Positions 1 through 8,623 of a stretch of 64,000 bases of DNA are shown one piece after another. This DNA comes from Mycobacterium colombiense (GTDB lineage: Bacteria > Actinomycetota > Actinomycetes > Mycobacteriales > Mycobacteriaceae): contig NZ_MBEI01000058.1 of assembly GCF_001953985.1 (NCBI RefSeq), forward strand, positions 124,001-188,000, read 5' to 3'. The position numbers were made by a program, and so were the translations under genes. Position 1 is the stretch's first letter; each line of letters starts with the position of its first letter. The notes under the pieces were generated by a model. The model worked only from the letters and a program-made list of their open reading frames with translations, made no database searches and was not told where the DNA came from.

Positions 1-128
1 CGCTCGCACGGGACGTGTTCGGCGACGACGTTGTCGCCCACTATCTGAACAACGCCCGGGTGGAGCTGGCGGCGTTCAACGCGGCGGTCACCGACTGGGA
101 GAGGATGCGTGGGTTTGAACGCCTCTAG
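1..128 (+). CDS. glnA4: Glutamine synthetase family protein, C-terminal end only
   Basis: Only the last 41 codons are inside the window, read in the frame that starts at base 3 and stops at TAG 126-128. The peptide contains VAHYLNNARVELAAFN and VTDWERMRGFERL, which looks like the extreme C-terminus of glutamine synthetase-type enzymes (an HY-x3-R-x-E pattern followed by VTDWER). In M. tuberculosis the gene directly upstream of the same amidotransferase and aldC is glnA4 (Rv2860c), recalled from memory, so the symbol rests on the short match plus context. The enzyme class condenses an amine with glutamate at the cost of ATP. The next gene starts inside its last codons. Confidence 0.7.
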   Translation, partial: LARDVFGDDVVAHYLNNARVELAAFNAAVTDWERMRGFERL

Positions 129-858
129 GTCTACGCCCCGCCCGGTGATCGGCCTGACGACCTACCTGGAGCAGGTGCAGACCGGCATCTGGGACATCCG
201 CGCCGGGTATCTGCCCGCCGACTACTTCGAAGGCGTCCTGCTGGCCGGCGGGATCGCGGTGTTGCTGCCGCCGCAGCCGGTGGACGCCGAGATCGTCGAC
301 GCGGTACTGGACGGGCTGCACGGGCTGGTGATCACCGGGGGATACGACCTGGACCCGGCGAGCTACGGCCAGCAGCCGCACCGGACCACCGACGCGCCCC
401 GCACCGACCGCGACGCCTGGGAATTCGCGTTGTTGCAGGGCGCGCTGCGGCGGGGCCTGCCGGTGCTCGGAATCTGCCGCGGCGCACAGGTGCTCAACGT
501 CGCGCTGGGCGGCACGCTGCACCAGCACCTGCCCGACGTCCTCGGGCACAGCGGGCATCGGGCGGGCAACGGGGTGTTCACCAGGCTGCCGGTGCGCACG
601 GTGGCGGGCACCCGGCTGGCCGCGCTGGTCGGGGAATCCGCCGATGCGCCGAGCTATCACCACCAGGCCGTCGACCGGGTGGGGGACGGCCTGATTGTCA
701 GCGCGCGGGACGCCGACGGCGTCGTTGAGGCGCTGGAGCTGCCGGGCGACAGGTTTGTGCTTGCGGTGCAATGGCATCCGGAACAGTCGCTGCAAGACCT
801 GCGGTTGTTCGCCGCGATCGTCGACGCGGCCCGGTCCTACGCGGGGCGCGCCAGTTGA
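109..858 (+). CDS. Class I glutamine amidotransferase-like hydrolase (PuuD type)
   Basis: 249 aa from GTG 109, overlapping the preceding gene by 20 nt. It carries the class I amidotransferase triad: nucleophile Cys123 in GICRGAQVLN, and His223/Glu225 in QWHPEQ. The free-standing architecture with RPVIGLTTY at the N-terminus matches the gamma-glutamyl-GABA hydrolase (PuuD, peptidase C26) group. It corresponds to Rv2859c by position. With a glutamine synthetase-like gene before it and aldehyde dehydrogenase and SDR genes after it, the set resembles a gamma-glutamylation route for amine catabolism: glutamylate the amine, oxidise the aldehyde, remove the glutamyl group. The pathway is inferred; the fold and triad are visible. 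Confidence 0.85.
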   Translation: MGLNASRSTPRPVIGLTTYLEQVQTGIWDIRAGYLPADYFEGVLLAGGIAVLLPPQPVDAEIVDAVLDGLHGLVITGGYDLDPASYGQQPHRTTDAPRTDRDAWEFALLQGALRRGLPVLGICRGAQVLNVALGGTLHQHLPDVLGHSGHRAGNGVFTRLPVRTVAGTRLAALVGESADAPSYHHQAVDRVGDGLIVSARDADGVVEALELPGDRFVLAVQWHPEQSLQDLRLFAAIVDAARSYAGRAS

Positions 859-2219
859 GCGCCGCGCGGCTGATCAACCCGGCGACCGAGGAGGTGCTGC
901 GCTCGGTCGAACACGCCGATGCCGCCGCGGTCGACGACGCGGTAGACCGGGCGCGGGCCGCCCAGCGGCGGTGGGCGCGGTTGCCCCCGGCCGAGCGGGC
1001 CGCCGGCCTGCGGGCCTTCGCCGACGCCGTCGACGCCCATCTCGGCGAGCTGGCCGCACTCGAGGTCGCCAACTCCGGGCATCCCATCGCCTCGGCCGAA
1101 TGGGAGGCCGGCCACGTCCGCGACGTGCTGAACTTCTACGCGGCCAGCCCGGAACGCTTGTCCGGCAAGCAAATTCCCGTTGCCGGTGGCCTGGACGTCA
1201 CGTTCCACGAGCCGATGGGCGTGGTCGGCGTGATCACCCCGTGGAACTTCCCGATGCCCATCGCGTCGTGGGGTTTCGCACCGGCGCTGGCCGCGGGCAA
1301 CGCCGTGCTGATCAAACCCGCCGAAGCGACGCCGCTGACCACCATCCGGCTGGGCGAGCTCGCCGTGCAGGCCGGGCTCGACGCGGACCTGCTGCGGGTG
1401 CTGCCGGGCCGGGGCGCGGTGGTCGGGGAGCGGTTCGTCACCCATTCCGGCATCCGCAAGATCGTGTTCACCGGGTCCACCGATGTCGGCAAGCAGGTGA
1501 TGTCCGGTGCGGCCGCTCAGGTGAAGCGGGTGACCCTGGAACTGGGCGGCAAGAGCGCCAACATCGTGTTCGCCGACTGCGACCTCGAGCGCGCCGCCGC
1601 CACCGCCCCGGCCGGGGTGTTCGACAACGCGGGGCAGGACTGCTGCGCCCGCAGCCGAATCCTGGTGCAGCGCAGCGTCTATGACCGGTTCATGGAGCTG
1701 CTCGAGCCCGCCGTCATCGGTGTCGTCGTCGGCGACCCGGCGTCCCGGGACACCGAGATGGGTCCGCTGGTGTCGGCCGCGCACCGCGACAGGGTCGCGT
1801 CGTATGTGCCCGACGACGCGCCCGTCGCCTTCCGCGGCACCGCCCCGACCGGACGCGGATTCTGGTTCCCGCCAACGGTTCTGACTCCGCCGCGCACAGA
1901 CCGCAGCGTCACCGACGAGATCTTCGGCCCGGTCGTCACGGTGCTGGCCTTCGACGACGAGCACGACGCCATCGCGCTGGCCAACGACACCAGCTACGGG
2001 CTGTCCGGATCGATCTGGACCGACGACCTGTCCCGTGCGCTGCGCGTGTCCCGGGCGATCGAATCCGGGAATCTGTCGGTGAATTCGCACTCGTCGGTGC
2101 GGTACAGCACGCCCTTCGGCGGGTTCAAGCAGTCCGGGCTGGGCCGTGAGCTGGGCCCGGACGCGCCGTTGCACTTCACCGAGACCAAGAACGTGTTCAT
2201 CGCGATCGGAGAGGACTAG
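855..2219 (+). CDS. aldC: NAD(P)-dependent aldehyde dehydrogenase AldC
   Basis: 454 aa when started at TTG 855, which overlaps the previous stop as TTGA and gives the N-terminus LSAARLINPATEEVL expected for this family; upstream extensions are unsupported. Aldehyde dehydrogenase landmarks are present: the oxyanion Asn in TPWNFP (residue 131), the general base Glu229 in TLELGGKSAN, and the catalytic Cys263 in NAGQDCCA. It oxidises an aldehyde to a carboxylic acid with NAD(P)+ in the cytoplasm; the substrate is unknown. Neighbours suggest gamma-glutamyl-amine or amine-derived aldehydes. Near-identical in layout to Rv2858c (455 aa, recalled). Confidence 0.93.
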   Translation: MSAARLINPATEEVLRSVEHADAAAVDDAVDRARAAQRRWARLPPAERAAGLRAFADAVDAHLGELAALEVANSGHPIASAEWEAGHVRDVLNFYAASPERLSGKQIPVAGGLDVTFHEPMGVVGVITPWNFPMPIASWGFAPALAAGNAVLIKPAEATPLTTIRLGELAVQAGLDADLLRVLPGRGAVVGERFVTHSGIRKIVFTGSTDVGKQVMSGAAAQVKRVTLELGGKSANIVFADCDLERAAATAPAGVFDNAGQDCCARSRILVQRSVYDRFMELLEPAVIGVVVGDPASRDTEMGPLVSAAHRDRVASYVPDDAPVAFRGTAPTGRGFWFPPTVLTPPRTDRSVTDEIFGPVVTVLAFDDEHDAIALANDTSYGLSGSIWTDDLSRALRVSRAIESGNLSVNSHSSVRYSTPFGGFKQSGLGRELGPDAPLHFTETKNVFIAIGED

Positions 2220-2222
2220 GCG

Positions 2223-3002
2223 GTGGCGGTCGACCTCACCCAACGATTGGCGGGCCGCGTGGCCGTCGTCACCGGCGCCGGCGGAGGCATCGGGCTGGCC
2301 GCGGCGCGGCGGATGCACGCCGAGGGCGCCACCATCGTGATCGGCGACATCGACGCCGACGCGGGCGGCGCCGCGGCCGACGAACTGTCCGGCTTGTTCG
2401 TGCCCACCGACGTGTCCGACGAGGCCGCGGTCAACGCGCTCTTCGACACCGCGGCGCGGGCCCACGGGCGCATCGACATCGCGTTCAACAACGCCGGCAT
2501 CTCGCCGCCCGACGACGACCTCATCGAGAACACCGAACTGCCGGCGTGGCAACGCGTTCAAGACGTCAACCTGAAGTCGGTGTACCTGTGCTGCCGGGCG
2601 GCGTTGCGGCAAATGGTTCCCGCGCAGAAGGGCTCGATCATCAACACGGCGTCGTTCGTCGCCGTCCTGGGATCGGCGACCTCGCAGATCTCCTACACCG
2701 CATCCAAGGGCGGGGTGCTGGCCATGTCGCGCGAACTGGGTGTGCAGTTCGCCCGGCAGGGCATCCGGGTGAACGCGCTGTGCCCCGGGCCGGTCAACAC
2801 CCCGCTGCTGCAAGAGCTTTTCGCCAAGGACCCCGAGCGGGCCGCGCGCCGGCTGGTGCACGTCCCGGTCGGCCGATTCGCCAACCCCGACGAAATCGCT
2901 TCGGCGGTAGCATTTTTGGCCAGCGATGACGCGTCATTCATCACCGCTTCGACGTTCATGGTCGACGGCGGCATCAGCGCGGCCTACGTCACCCCGCTTT
3001 AA
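2223..3002 (+). CDS. Short-chain dehydrogenase/reductase
   Basis: 259 aa from GTG 2223, three bases after the aldC stop. A classical SDR: cofactor motif TGAGGGIG (residues 17-24), NNAG at 89-92, and the catalytic set Ser144, Tyr158 and Lys162 in SYTASKGG. The acidic residue after the second strand (GDIDAD) favours NAD(H) over NADP(H), as inferred from family knowledge. The C-terminal NALCPGPVNTPLL segment is typical of FabG-like SDRs. It matches Rv2857c in position and length. Substrate unknown; tight spacing implies co-transcription with aldC and the amidotransferase. It converges with the PPE gene, whose stop lies 23 bp away. Confidence 0.92.
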   Translation: MAVDLTQRLAGRVAVVTGAGGGIGLAAARRMHAEGATIVIGDIDADAGGAAADELSGLFVPTDVSDEAAVNALFDTAARAHGRIDIAFNNAGISPPDDDLIENTELPAWQRVQDVNLKSVYLCCRAALRQMVPAQKGSIINTASFVAVLGSATSQISYTASKGGVLAMSRELGVQFARQGIRVNALCPGPVNTPLLQELFAKDPERAARRLVHVPVGRFANPDEIASAVAFLASDDASFITASTFMVDGGISAAYVTPL

Positions 3003-3025
3003 CCAGCGTACTTGTCGGCCGCCTG

Positions 3026-3952
3026 TCACCCGGGATGCTCGCTGATCGCGACCAGGTGGATGGGCTCGCCGACCCGATCCTCACGCAGCCGCTCCGTCAT
3101 GGGGGCGGCGGCCGCCCAGGCGCGCGGCACGAACAGCACGCCGACCGGCATCCCGCGGCCCAGCCCCGCGTTCACGCCGTTGGGGACAGCCGGCTTGGGC
3201 AACAGCGATCGCAGGGCCGCCGTCTTGTTCATCGAATTGAGGTGGCCGATCGCGAAGTCCGACGGCGCGGTCACCGAATTCAGTTTCGACAGCGACGGGG
3301 TGACCGCGGCCAGGGACGCTTCCAGCGTGCTCAGCGGTGACGACGACAGGCGTTTGAGGGTGTCGGGTATCACCGACATCAGTTCGTGGCCGGCGGATAT
3401 GACATCCGGCGCCGACTGCAGGGCCCAATTGCGTTTCGTCACAGCGGGTTTGCCGGGTGGCGCGGGGAAGGGGGCCATCGTCACGGCGCCGGCCGCGGCC
3501 TCGGCGTAGGCGTGCATGGCGTCGGCGTTTCGCGCCCACATCGCGTCGTAATCGGCGTCGACGTCGGCGATCGCCGCGCTGCGCTGGCCCAGGCAATTGG
3601 TCGACACCAGCGACATTCGTTGCGTCCGGTTGCCGGCGACCTCTGATGGCGGCGCCGTCGCCGTGAAGGCCGACTGATGCGCGCCGGCCGCCGCCGTGAG
3701 CTGGGTGGCCGCGTGCTCGCTGCGGGCCGCGACGGCGTCGAGCCAGTCCACGTAGCGCGCCGCGGCTCGGCTGAGCGCCGCGCCGTCGCTGTCCGCCAGC
3801 CGTGCTGTCACCGCCCGGTAGTCGGCCGCAGCGCTGAAGAGCCGTACGGCCAACGCTTCCCACGCGGCCGCGGCGCGCATCATCGATCCCGCGCCGGGAC
3901 CCGAATACATCAGCCCGGAGCTGATCTCCGGAGGTAGCGCCGCGAAATTCAT
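3026..3952 (-). CDS. PPE family protein
   Basis: 308 aa from ATG 3952, with GGAGG six bases upstream deciding the start. The N-terminus MNFAALPPEISS carries the Pro-Pro-Glu signature at residues 7-9. The first ~170 residues are the helical PPE domain, with WEALAVRLFSAAADYRAVTARL and the LVSTNCLGQRSAAI segment near residue 115-130 that corresponds to the conserved NxxGxN turn. The C-terminus has a VP-x2-W element (FVPRAWAAAA), so it is close to the PPE-SVP subgroup without the exact GxxSVPxxW motif. PPE proteins are usually secreted or surface-exposed by ESX systems paired with a PE protein; no PE gene lies beside it. I recall no PPE gene at this spot in M. tuberculosis. Confidence 0.9.
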   Translation of the reverse strand: MNFAALPPEISSGLMYSGPGAGSMMRAAAAWEALAVRLFSAAADYRAVTARLADSDGAALSRAAARYVDWLDAVAARSEHAATQLTAAAGAHQSAFTATAPPSEVAGNRTQRMSLVSTNCLGQRSAAIADVDADYDAMWARNADAMHAYAEAAAGAVTMAPFPAPPGKPAVTKRNWALQSAPDVISAGHELMSVIPDTLKRLSSSPLSTLEASLAAVTPSLSKLNSVTAPSDFAIGHLNSMNKTAALRSLLPKPAVPNGVNAGLGRGMPVGVLFVPRAWAAAAPMTERLREDRVGEPIHLVAISEHPG

Positions 3953-4106
3953 GAGAACCTCCGCCTGCCTGTGGCGGTACAAGTGGTGCCCGAAAACATG
4001 AGGGTCTTCTTTCACGAGATAGACACGGGGGTTACAAGCCGTCGGGTTCACGCGTCGCGCGCACACGCCGTGCATCGCCGAAACACGCCCGGCCGGGTCG
4101 CAACGA

Positions 4107-4562
4107 TCAGCGGCGGGCGACGCAGATCCGGGTCAAGATATCTCGGTCGGACGCGACGGCCGCGGGCGCGCGGGCTTGGGTGCCGGCGGGCGCAAACCCT
4201 ATCGGGGTGCACGACAATGGCGCCGGCGTCAGCACCGATTGCGGTGACAACCGGTTCCACGTCAGGGGCCGTTCCTTCGTCATCCACGCGCTGCGGAACG
4301 GCTTCTGGTTGGTCTTGTTCGCCGGTGCCGAAGGCCGCTCAGCGGCCAGGGCGGCCCGGCCGACGACGGGACGCTCATGCGTCAGCCCGGCCTGCGCGCC
4401 GACGGGTGCCGCCGACCACGCCGCCGGCTCCAGCGGCGCCGTCGCGGCGAAGTTGGGCCGCAGCCACGTGCCCGTGACCAGGGCGATGAACACGCCCAGC
4501 GCCGCGGTAACCGCGATGGCCAGCTGCCATCGCCGAGTTACGCCAACGCCCCGGAAAGCCAC
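4107..4562 (-). CDS. Small single-pass membrane or exported protein, unknown function
   Basis: 151 aa from GTG 4562. Residues 10-33 (TRRWQLAIAVTAALGVFIAL and on) form one hydrophobic helix preceded by arginines, so it is an N-in anchored or secreted protein. The rest is Ala/Pro-rich with no family I recognise and ends ILTRICVARR. It sits alone between the PPE gene and the PEP-mutase-family gene. The opposite strand is also open here, but the membrane segment and the mycobacterial-style N-terminus favour this strand. The function cannot be stated. Confidence 0.5.
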   Translation of the reverse strand: MAFRGVGVTRRWQLAIAVTAALGVFIALVTGTWLRPNFAATAPLEPAAWSAAPVGAQAGLTHERPVVGRAALAAERPSAPANKTNQKPFRSAWMTKERPLTWNRLSPQSVLTPAPLSCTPIGFAPAGTQARAPAAVASDRDILTRICVARR

Positions 4563-4670
4563 AGTGCACCGAATGTACCGCGCGAAGATCGGTGAACGGT
4601 TCCAGCGAGCTGTGAACTCGATCCGAGTCCTATGTGTGTTTGCGCAGGTGATGTCGCTGGCACCGACCGG

Positions 4671-5519
4671 TCAGCGACGGGACCCGCGGGGATCGATGAG
4701 CTCGTTGAAGTCGGCGACGCTGTGGATGCCGTCGACATAGTCGAACGAGCCGTGGTCGAGCACTTCCCGCGCAGCACGGACGACGGCGGTGAGGCCGGTG
4801 CGGCAAAACGAGGTGCCGATCGACACCCTGCGCACCCCGAACTCCTTGAGCTGGGCGAGCGTGAAACGGGCCGGCCCGAATCCGGCGACATAATTGAACG
4901 GCCGGGTGACGCTGCCGCAGACGCGGCGCAGGGCCGCCTCGTCGGGCAGGCCGGGTGCGTACAAGACATCGGCGCCGGCCGCTTCGAAGGCCCGCAGCCG
5001 GGACACCGTGTCATCGAGGTCCGGGCGCCCGCGGATGAAGTTCTCCGAGCGCGCGGTCAGGGTGAAGGGATGCGGCAGCGCCCGGGCGGCCTCGACAGCG
5101 GCCTGGATGCGCTCGATCGCCAGCTGGCTGGGGAAGATCGGCGCATCGGTGTCGTAGGTGGCGTCCTCGATCGAGGCCCCGGCCAGGCCGGCTTCGCCGG
5201 CCAGACGCACGGTTTCGGCCACCGTCTCGGGGGCGTCGCCGAACCCGTTCTCCAGATCCGCGGTCACCGCAAGCGGGGTTGCCTCGACGATGGCGCGCGC
5301 GTGTTCGAGGGCTTCGTTCCTGCTGACCGCGCCGTCGCCATCGCGCCGGCCCAACGAGAACGCCAGGCCGGCGCTGGTGGTCGCCAGCGCGCGAAACCCG
5401 AGATTGGCGAACAACCGGGCGGTGCCGATGTCCCAGGGATTGGGGAGCACGAGAATCTCGTCGCCGGCGTGCAGGCGGCGGAATTCGTCGCCACGACGGG
5501 TCCGTTCGCTGTCATCCAT
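4671..5519 (-). CDS. Isocitrate lyase/PEP mutase superfamily protein
   Basis: 282 aa from ATG 5519. It is recognisable as the PEP mutase/isocitrate lyase TIM-barrel family: LPNPWDIGTARLFANLGFRALATTSAG at the N-terminus, TADLENGFGD (Mg-binding acidic patch), GASIEDATYD (the equivalent of the catalytic ED pair) and TARSENF. The isocitrate lyase signature KKCGH is absent, so it is not glyoxylate-cycle Icl. Family members cleave or form C-C or P-C bonds next to a 2-oxo acid, for example 2-methylisocitrate lyase or oxaloacetate hydrolase; the substrate here is unknown. It follows the phosphodiesterase-like gene on the same strand by 56 bp and may be the last gene of that transcription unit. Confidence 0.85.
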   Translation of the reverse strand: MDDSERTRRGDEFRRLHAGDEILVLPNPWDIGTARLFANLGFRALATTSAGLAFSLGRRDGDGAVSRNEALEHARAIVEATPLAVTADLENGFGDAPETVAETVRLAGEAGLAGASIEDATYDTDAPIFPSQLAIERIQAAVEAARALPHPFTLTARSENFIRGRPDLDDTVSRLRAFEAAGADVLYAPGLPDEAALRRVCGSVTRPFNYVAGFGPARFTLAQLKEFGVRRVSIGTSFCRTGLTAVVRAAREVLDHGSFDYVDGIHSVADFNELIDPRGSRR

Positions 5520-5575
5520 GGCCGGTCCGATCTGGGGAGTCTGAATGCAGGTGTAGCACCGGCCACCGACAGGCG

Positions 5576-6700
5576 CTACGGCCGGAAAGCGAGCAGCGGA
5601 ATCTCCATCTCCGCGGCGGTGGCTCCGCCGTGAAAGCCGATCAGGCGAGCCGTTTCCGGGGGTTCGTGTGCGCTGGCCAGCACCGCGGTGTCGCTGGAAC
5701 AGACGACCACCACGTCGCCGAGCCGCTCGGTGTGTGGCGTGGCCACCGGCCCGAACATGCCGGTGGTCACCGCCTGTTCGCGGCTGTACACGGTGGCGCG
5801 GCCGTCCAGCAGCTCGCCCCACACGGCCTGTACGTCGGCGGCGGCGCCCGGCTCGGTGTGCAGGTAGCGCACCCGCGGCTCGCCGGCCACCACCCGGATC
5901 CCCGCGGCCAGCCGGGGATCGGTGTCGAGGTCGATGCGCGCCTCCGGTGGCACGTTGATGCCGCCGTGGTCGGCGGTCACCAGCATCGCCGCGTTCGCAG
6001 GCAGCGCGTCGAGCAGGCGCGACAGCAGCGCGTCGATGTTGGTCGCCGCGGTATGCCACTGCTCGGAGCCGACGCCGAAGACATGGGCGGCGGTGTCGAG
6101 CTCCGCGGTGTAGCCGTAGACCAGGCCGGGCGCCGCGCGCAGCTCGTCGGCCACCAGCCGCGCGTAGTCGTCGGTGGGGGCGGCCGGGTGGAATTCGGCG
6201 CCGCGATACGCGGCCTCGGTCAGTCCGCTGCCCATGAACGCGGCCGGCAGCACGACACGGGCGCTCACGCCGGCGTTTTTGAGCCGTTCGAACCAGGTCG
6301 GCACCGGCTGCCAGATCGCGGGGGGCGGGTCGTCGCGCCACCGGACGTGGTGTAGCACCCGGTCGGTGCCGGGCATTTTGAGCGTGAAGCCAAGGATTCC
6401 GTGTTCGCCCGGCAGCGCACCGGTGCCCAGTGACACCAGGCTGGTCGGCGTGGTCGACGGGAACGTGCAGTCCAGCCGGGTCAGCCGCCCGGTGGCACCG
6501 GCCAGTGCGGACGCGAGCAACGGCGCGCCGCCGGCCAGCTGCGGAAGCAAATGCCAGCCCAGCCCGTCGACCAGCACGACGAGCACCCGGTCGATCCGGT
6601 CGGCGCCGGCCCAGTCCGTCACGGCCAGGTTGTCAACTGCGTCCGGGATCCCGAGCAGCGCGGCCGCTGCGGGCAGCACGTCGCACAGAGAACCGGGCAC
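5576..6700 (-). CDS. Alkaline phosphatase superfamily phosphodiesterase/nucleotide pyrophosphatase
   Basis: 374 aa from GTG 6700. It has the type I phosphodiesterase/nucleotide pyrophosphatase pattern: metal-binding Asp in VVLVDGLGW, catalytic Thr in TFPSTTPTSLVSLGTG, YGYTAELDTAAHVFG (Asp/His metal ligands) and VTADHGGINV near residue 245. No signal peptide is visible, so it is probably cytoplasmic. It hydrolyses a phosphodiester or pyrophosphate; the substrate is unknown. It begins 21 bp after the end of the last hydrogenase-locus gene on the same strand, so it may be co-transcribed, but no link to hydrogen metabolism is evident. Confidence 0.85.
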   Translation of the reverse strand: MPGSLCDVLPAAAALLGIPDAVDNLAVTDWAGADRIDRVLVVLVDGLGWHLLPQLAGGAPLLASALAGATGRLTRLDCTFPSTTPTSLVSLGTGALPGEHGILGFTLKMPGTDRVLHHVRWRDDPPPAIWQPVPTWFERLKNAGVSARVVLPAAFMGSGLTEAAYRGAEFHPAAPTDDYARLVADELRAAPGLVYGYTAELDTAAHVFGVGSEQWHTAATNIDALLSRLLDALPANAAMLVTADHGGINVPPEARIDLDTDPRLAAGIRVVAGEPRVRYLHTEPGAAADVQAVWGELLDGRATVYSREQAVTTGMFGPVATPHTERLGDVVVVCSSDTAVLASAHEPPETARLIGFHGGATAAEMEIPLLAFRP

Positions 6701-6721
6701 CCGGCCAGTCTGGCGGTGAAG

Positions 6722-7468
6722 TCAGACGTGCGCCAGTCGGTGGCCGGTGGCCAGCAGCTGCCGGTTCGTGCTGTCGGTCAGCGCGCAGAGCTGCGCCGGC
6801 GATAACCGGCCGCACAACCGGCCCCAGTGCATCGCCACCACATCACCGGCGGCCACGTCGGGCACCGCGCTGTACCCGTCGGCCCACACCTCGAGCACGC
6901 GGGCCGACGGTTTCGACAGCGCCAGCGCCCGACCATCCCAGGTCAGCCTCCGGCACAACACCTCGACGCGGTCGGCGTCGCGGAAAAGCACCGTCCCAGA
7001 GGTGATTCGGCAGTTATCCAGCACGCTCAGCGGCTGCTCGTCCATACCCCGACCCAGGAACCGCGTCCACGGGTACACCCCGAACACGTGGAAGCAGTGG
7101 TTGCCGGCGGCCTCGCACGCCAGATCCGCGGTCAGGTGCGACCAGTAGTGGCCGGCCTGCGGGCCGATGATCGCGAGCAGCGCGTCGAAGAATTCCTGGG
7201 GATCCAGTCCGGCGGCGACGCCGCCGCCGAGCCAATACGATTCGACCAGACGGTAATCCAGTGGGTCGGCGATGCCGGTCAGTTTCGACAGCACCCGCAG
7301 ATACGGCCACGCGCCGGAGAACTTGGTCGCCGCCCTGCGCACGTCGGCGACCGACCCGTCGCGCAGGGTGGCCCCCAACGGCGGACCGCAGTAGCCGAGC
7401 GCGTTGGGCGCGTAGGCGTAACGGGCGAACATCTCGGCGCCCTTGTCGCGGCTGTCCGGATCGGCCAA
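6722..7468 (-). CDS. Conserved protein at the end of the hydrogenase locus (DUF6390-like)
   Basis: 248 aa starting at TTG 7468. A perfect anti-SD match (GGAGGTGAT) lies two bases upstream and contains the hypD stop codon, which fixes the start and shows translational coupling. No enzyme motif is recognisable; the sequence is rich in Trp, Tyr and His (YPWTRFLG, HYWSHL, AMHWGRLCG). From memory, proteins of this type occur beside hypD in actinobacterial hydrogenase loci and are annotated DUF6390; I could not check this. Position argues for a role in assembly or activity of the Hhy hydrogenase. It is soluble, without membrane segment or signal. Confidence 0.8.
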   Translation of the reverse strand: MADPDSRDKGAEMFARYAYAPNALGYCGPPLGATLRDGSVADVRRAATKFSGAWPYLRVLSKLTGIADPLDYRLVESYWLGGGVAAGLDPQEFFDALLAIIGPQAGHYWSHLTADLACEAAGNHCFHVFGVYPWTRFLGRGMDEQPLSVLDNCRITSGTVLFRDADRVEVLCRRLTWDGRALALSKPSARVLEVWADGYSAVPDVAAGDVVAMHWGRLCGRLSPAQLCALTDSTNRQLLATGHRLAHV

Positions 7469-7471
7469 GGA

Positions 7472-8611
7472 TCACCTCCGACCGGCCTGGCCCACCAGCT
7501 TGACGGCGTCGCGGTGCATGCGGCCGAAGTTGTAGTAGGCCGCACAGGCGCCTTCGGGGGACACCATGCAGGTTCCGATCGGCGTCTCCGGTGTGCAGGC
7601 GGTGCCGAAAACCTTGCATTCCCAAGGCTTGAGCACACCCTTGAGCACCTCACCGCACTGGCAGGCCTTCGGGTCGGCGACCCGCACGCCGGGCATCGCG
7701 AACCGCAGCTCGGCGTCGAACTCGGCGAAATCGTCGTGCACCCGCAGGGCGCTCTGCGAGATGAAGCCCAGCCCGCGCCACTCGAAGTGCGGACGCAGCG
7801 CGAACACCTTGCCCATCAACGCCAGCGCCGCGGGGTTCCCGTGCTCGGGCACCACGCGCTTGTACTGGTTCTCCACCTCGCAGCGTCCCTCGCGGATCTG
7901 ACGCAGCAGCATCGCGACCGATGCCAGGATGTCCAGCGGCTCGAAACCGGCCACCACCAACGGCTTTCGATACACCTCCGGGACGAACCGGTAGGGGCGG
8001 TTGCCCACCACGGTGGACACGTGCCCGGGGCCGATGAAGCCCGACAGCCGCAGGTCCGGTGACTCCAGGATGGCCCTGATCGGCGGCACGATCGTGACGT
8101 GGTTGCAGAAGACACTGAAGTTGGGCAGGCCCAATTCGCGCGCCCGCACCAGCGTCACCGCGGTCGAGGGCGCGGTGGTCTCGAAACCTATGGCGAAGAA
8201 CACCACTTGCTTGCCGGGGTTGTCGACCGCGATCTTCAGCGCGTCCAGCGGCGAGTAGACGAACCGCACGTCGGCCCCGCGGGCCTTGGCGTCCAGCAGG
8301 CTGCCGTGCGAGCCGGGCACCCGCATCATGTCGCCGAAGCAGGTGAAGATCACGTCGGGCTGGCCGGCCAGCCACATCGCGTCGTCGATGCGGCCCATCG
8401 GGATCACGCAGACCGGGCAGCCCGGGCCGTGCACCAATTCGACGTTGTCGGGCAGCAGGTGTTCGATGCCGTGCCGGTAGATGGTGTGCGTGTGTCCGCC
8501 GCACACCTCCATGAACTTGAAGTCCTCACCGCCGGTCCCGGCCAGGTGCTCGATGGCCGTCAGCAGCTTGCGCGCGGCGGCCGGGTCGCGGAATTCGTCA
8601 ACGAATTTCAT
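7472..8611 (-). CDS. hypD: Hydrogenase maturation factor HypD
   Basis: 379 aa from ATG 8611. HypD is the [4Fe-4S] scaffold that, with HypC, holds the iron while HypE donates cyanide to form Fe(CN)2CO. Visible signatures: EVCGGHTH (Cys37), HGPGCPVC (Cys65, Cys68), GFETTAP, and the C-terminal cluster-binding stretch with CQCGEVLKG, WECKVFGTAC and GTCMVSPEGAC. Length and motif order are typical of the family. It follows hypC by 12 bp, and its stop codon lies inside the ribosome-binding site of the next gene. Confidence 0.98.
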   Translation of the reverse strand: MKFVDEFRDPAAARKLLTAIEHLAGTGGEDFKFMEVCGGHTHTIYRHGIEHLLPDNVELVHGPGCPVCVIPMGRIDDAMWLAGQPDVIFTCFGDMMRVPGSHGSLLDAKARGADVRFVYSPLDALKIAVDNPGKQVVFFAIGFETTAPSTAVTLVRARELGLPNFSVFCNHVTIVPPIRAILESPDLRLSGFIGPGHVSTVVGNRPYRFVPEVYRKPLVVAGFEPLDILASVAMLLRQIREGRCEVENQYKRVVPEHGNPAALALMGKVFALRPHFEWRGLGFISQSALRVHDDFAEFDAELRFAMPGVRVADPKACQCGEVLKGVLKPWECKVFGTACTPETPIGTCMVSPEGACAAYYNFGRMHRDAVKLVGQAGRR

Positions 8612-8623
8612 TGCCGCTCCTTG

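Noticed and set aside
837..2861. Long open frame on the minus strand opposite aldC and the SDR gene
   Set aside because: Low-complexity Arg/Gly/His-rich translation, no motif; a GC-rich antisense artefact.
4180..4740. Plus-strand open frame opposite the small membrane protein
   Set aside because: No signal, membrane helix or family feature, and it runs into the PEP-mutase gene; the minus-strand reading is more protein-like.
4671..5519. Glyoxylate-cycle isocitrate lyase
   Set aside because: Too short (282 aa) and lacks the KKCGH active-site signature; kept as a superfamily member only.
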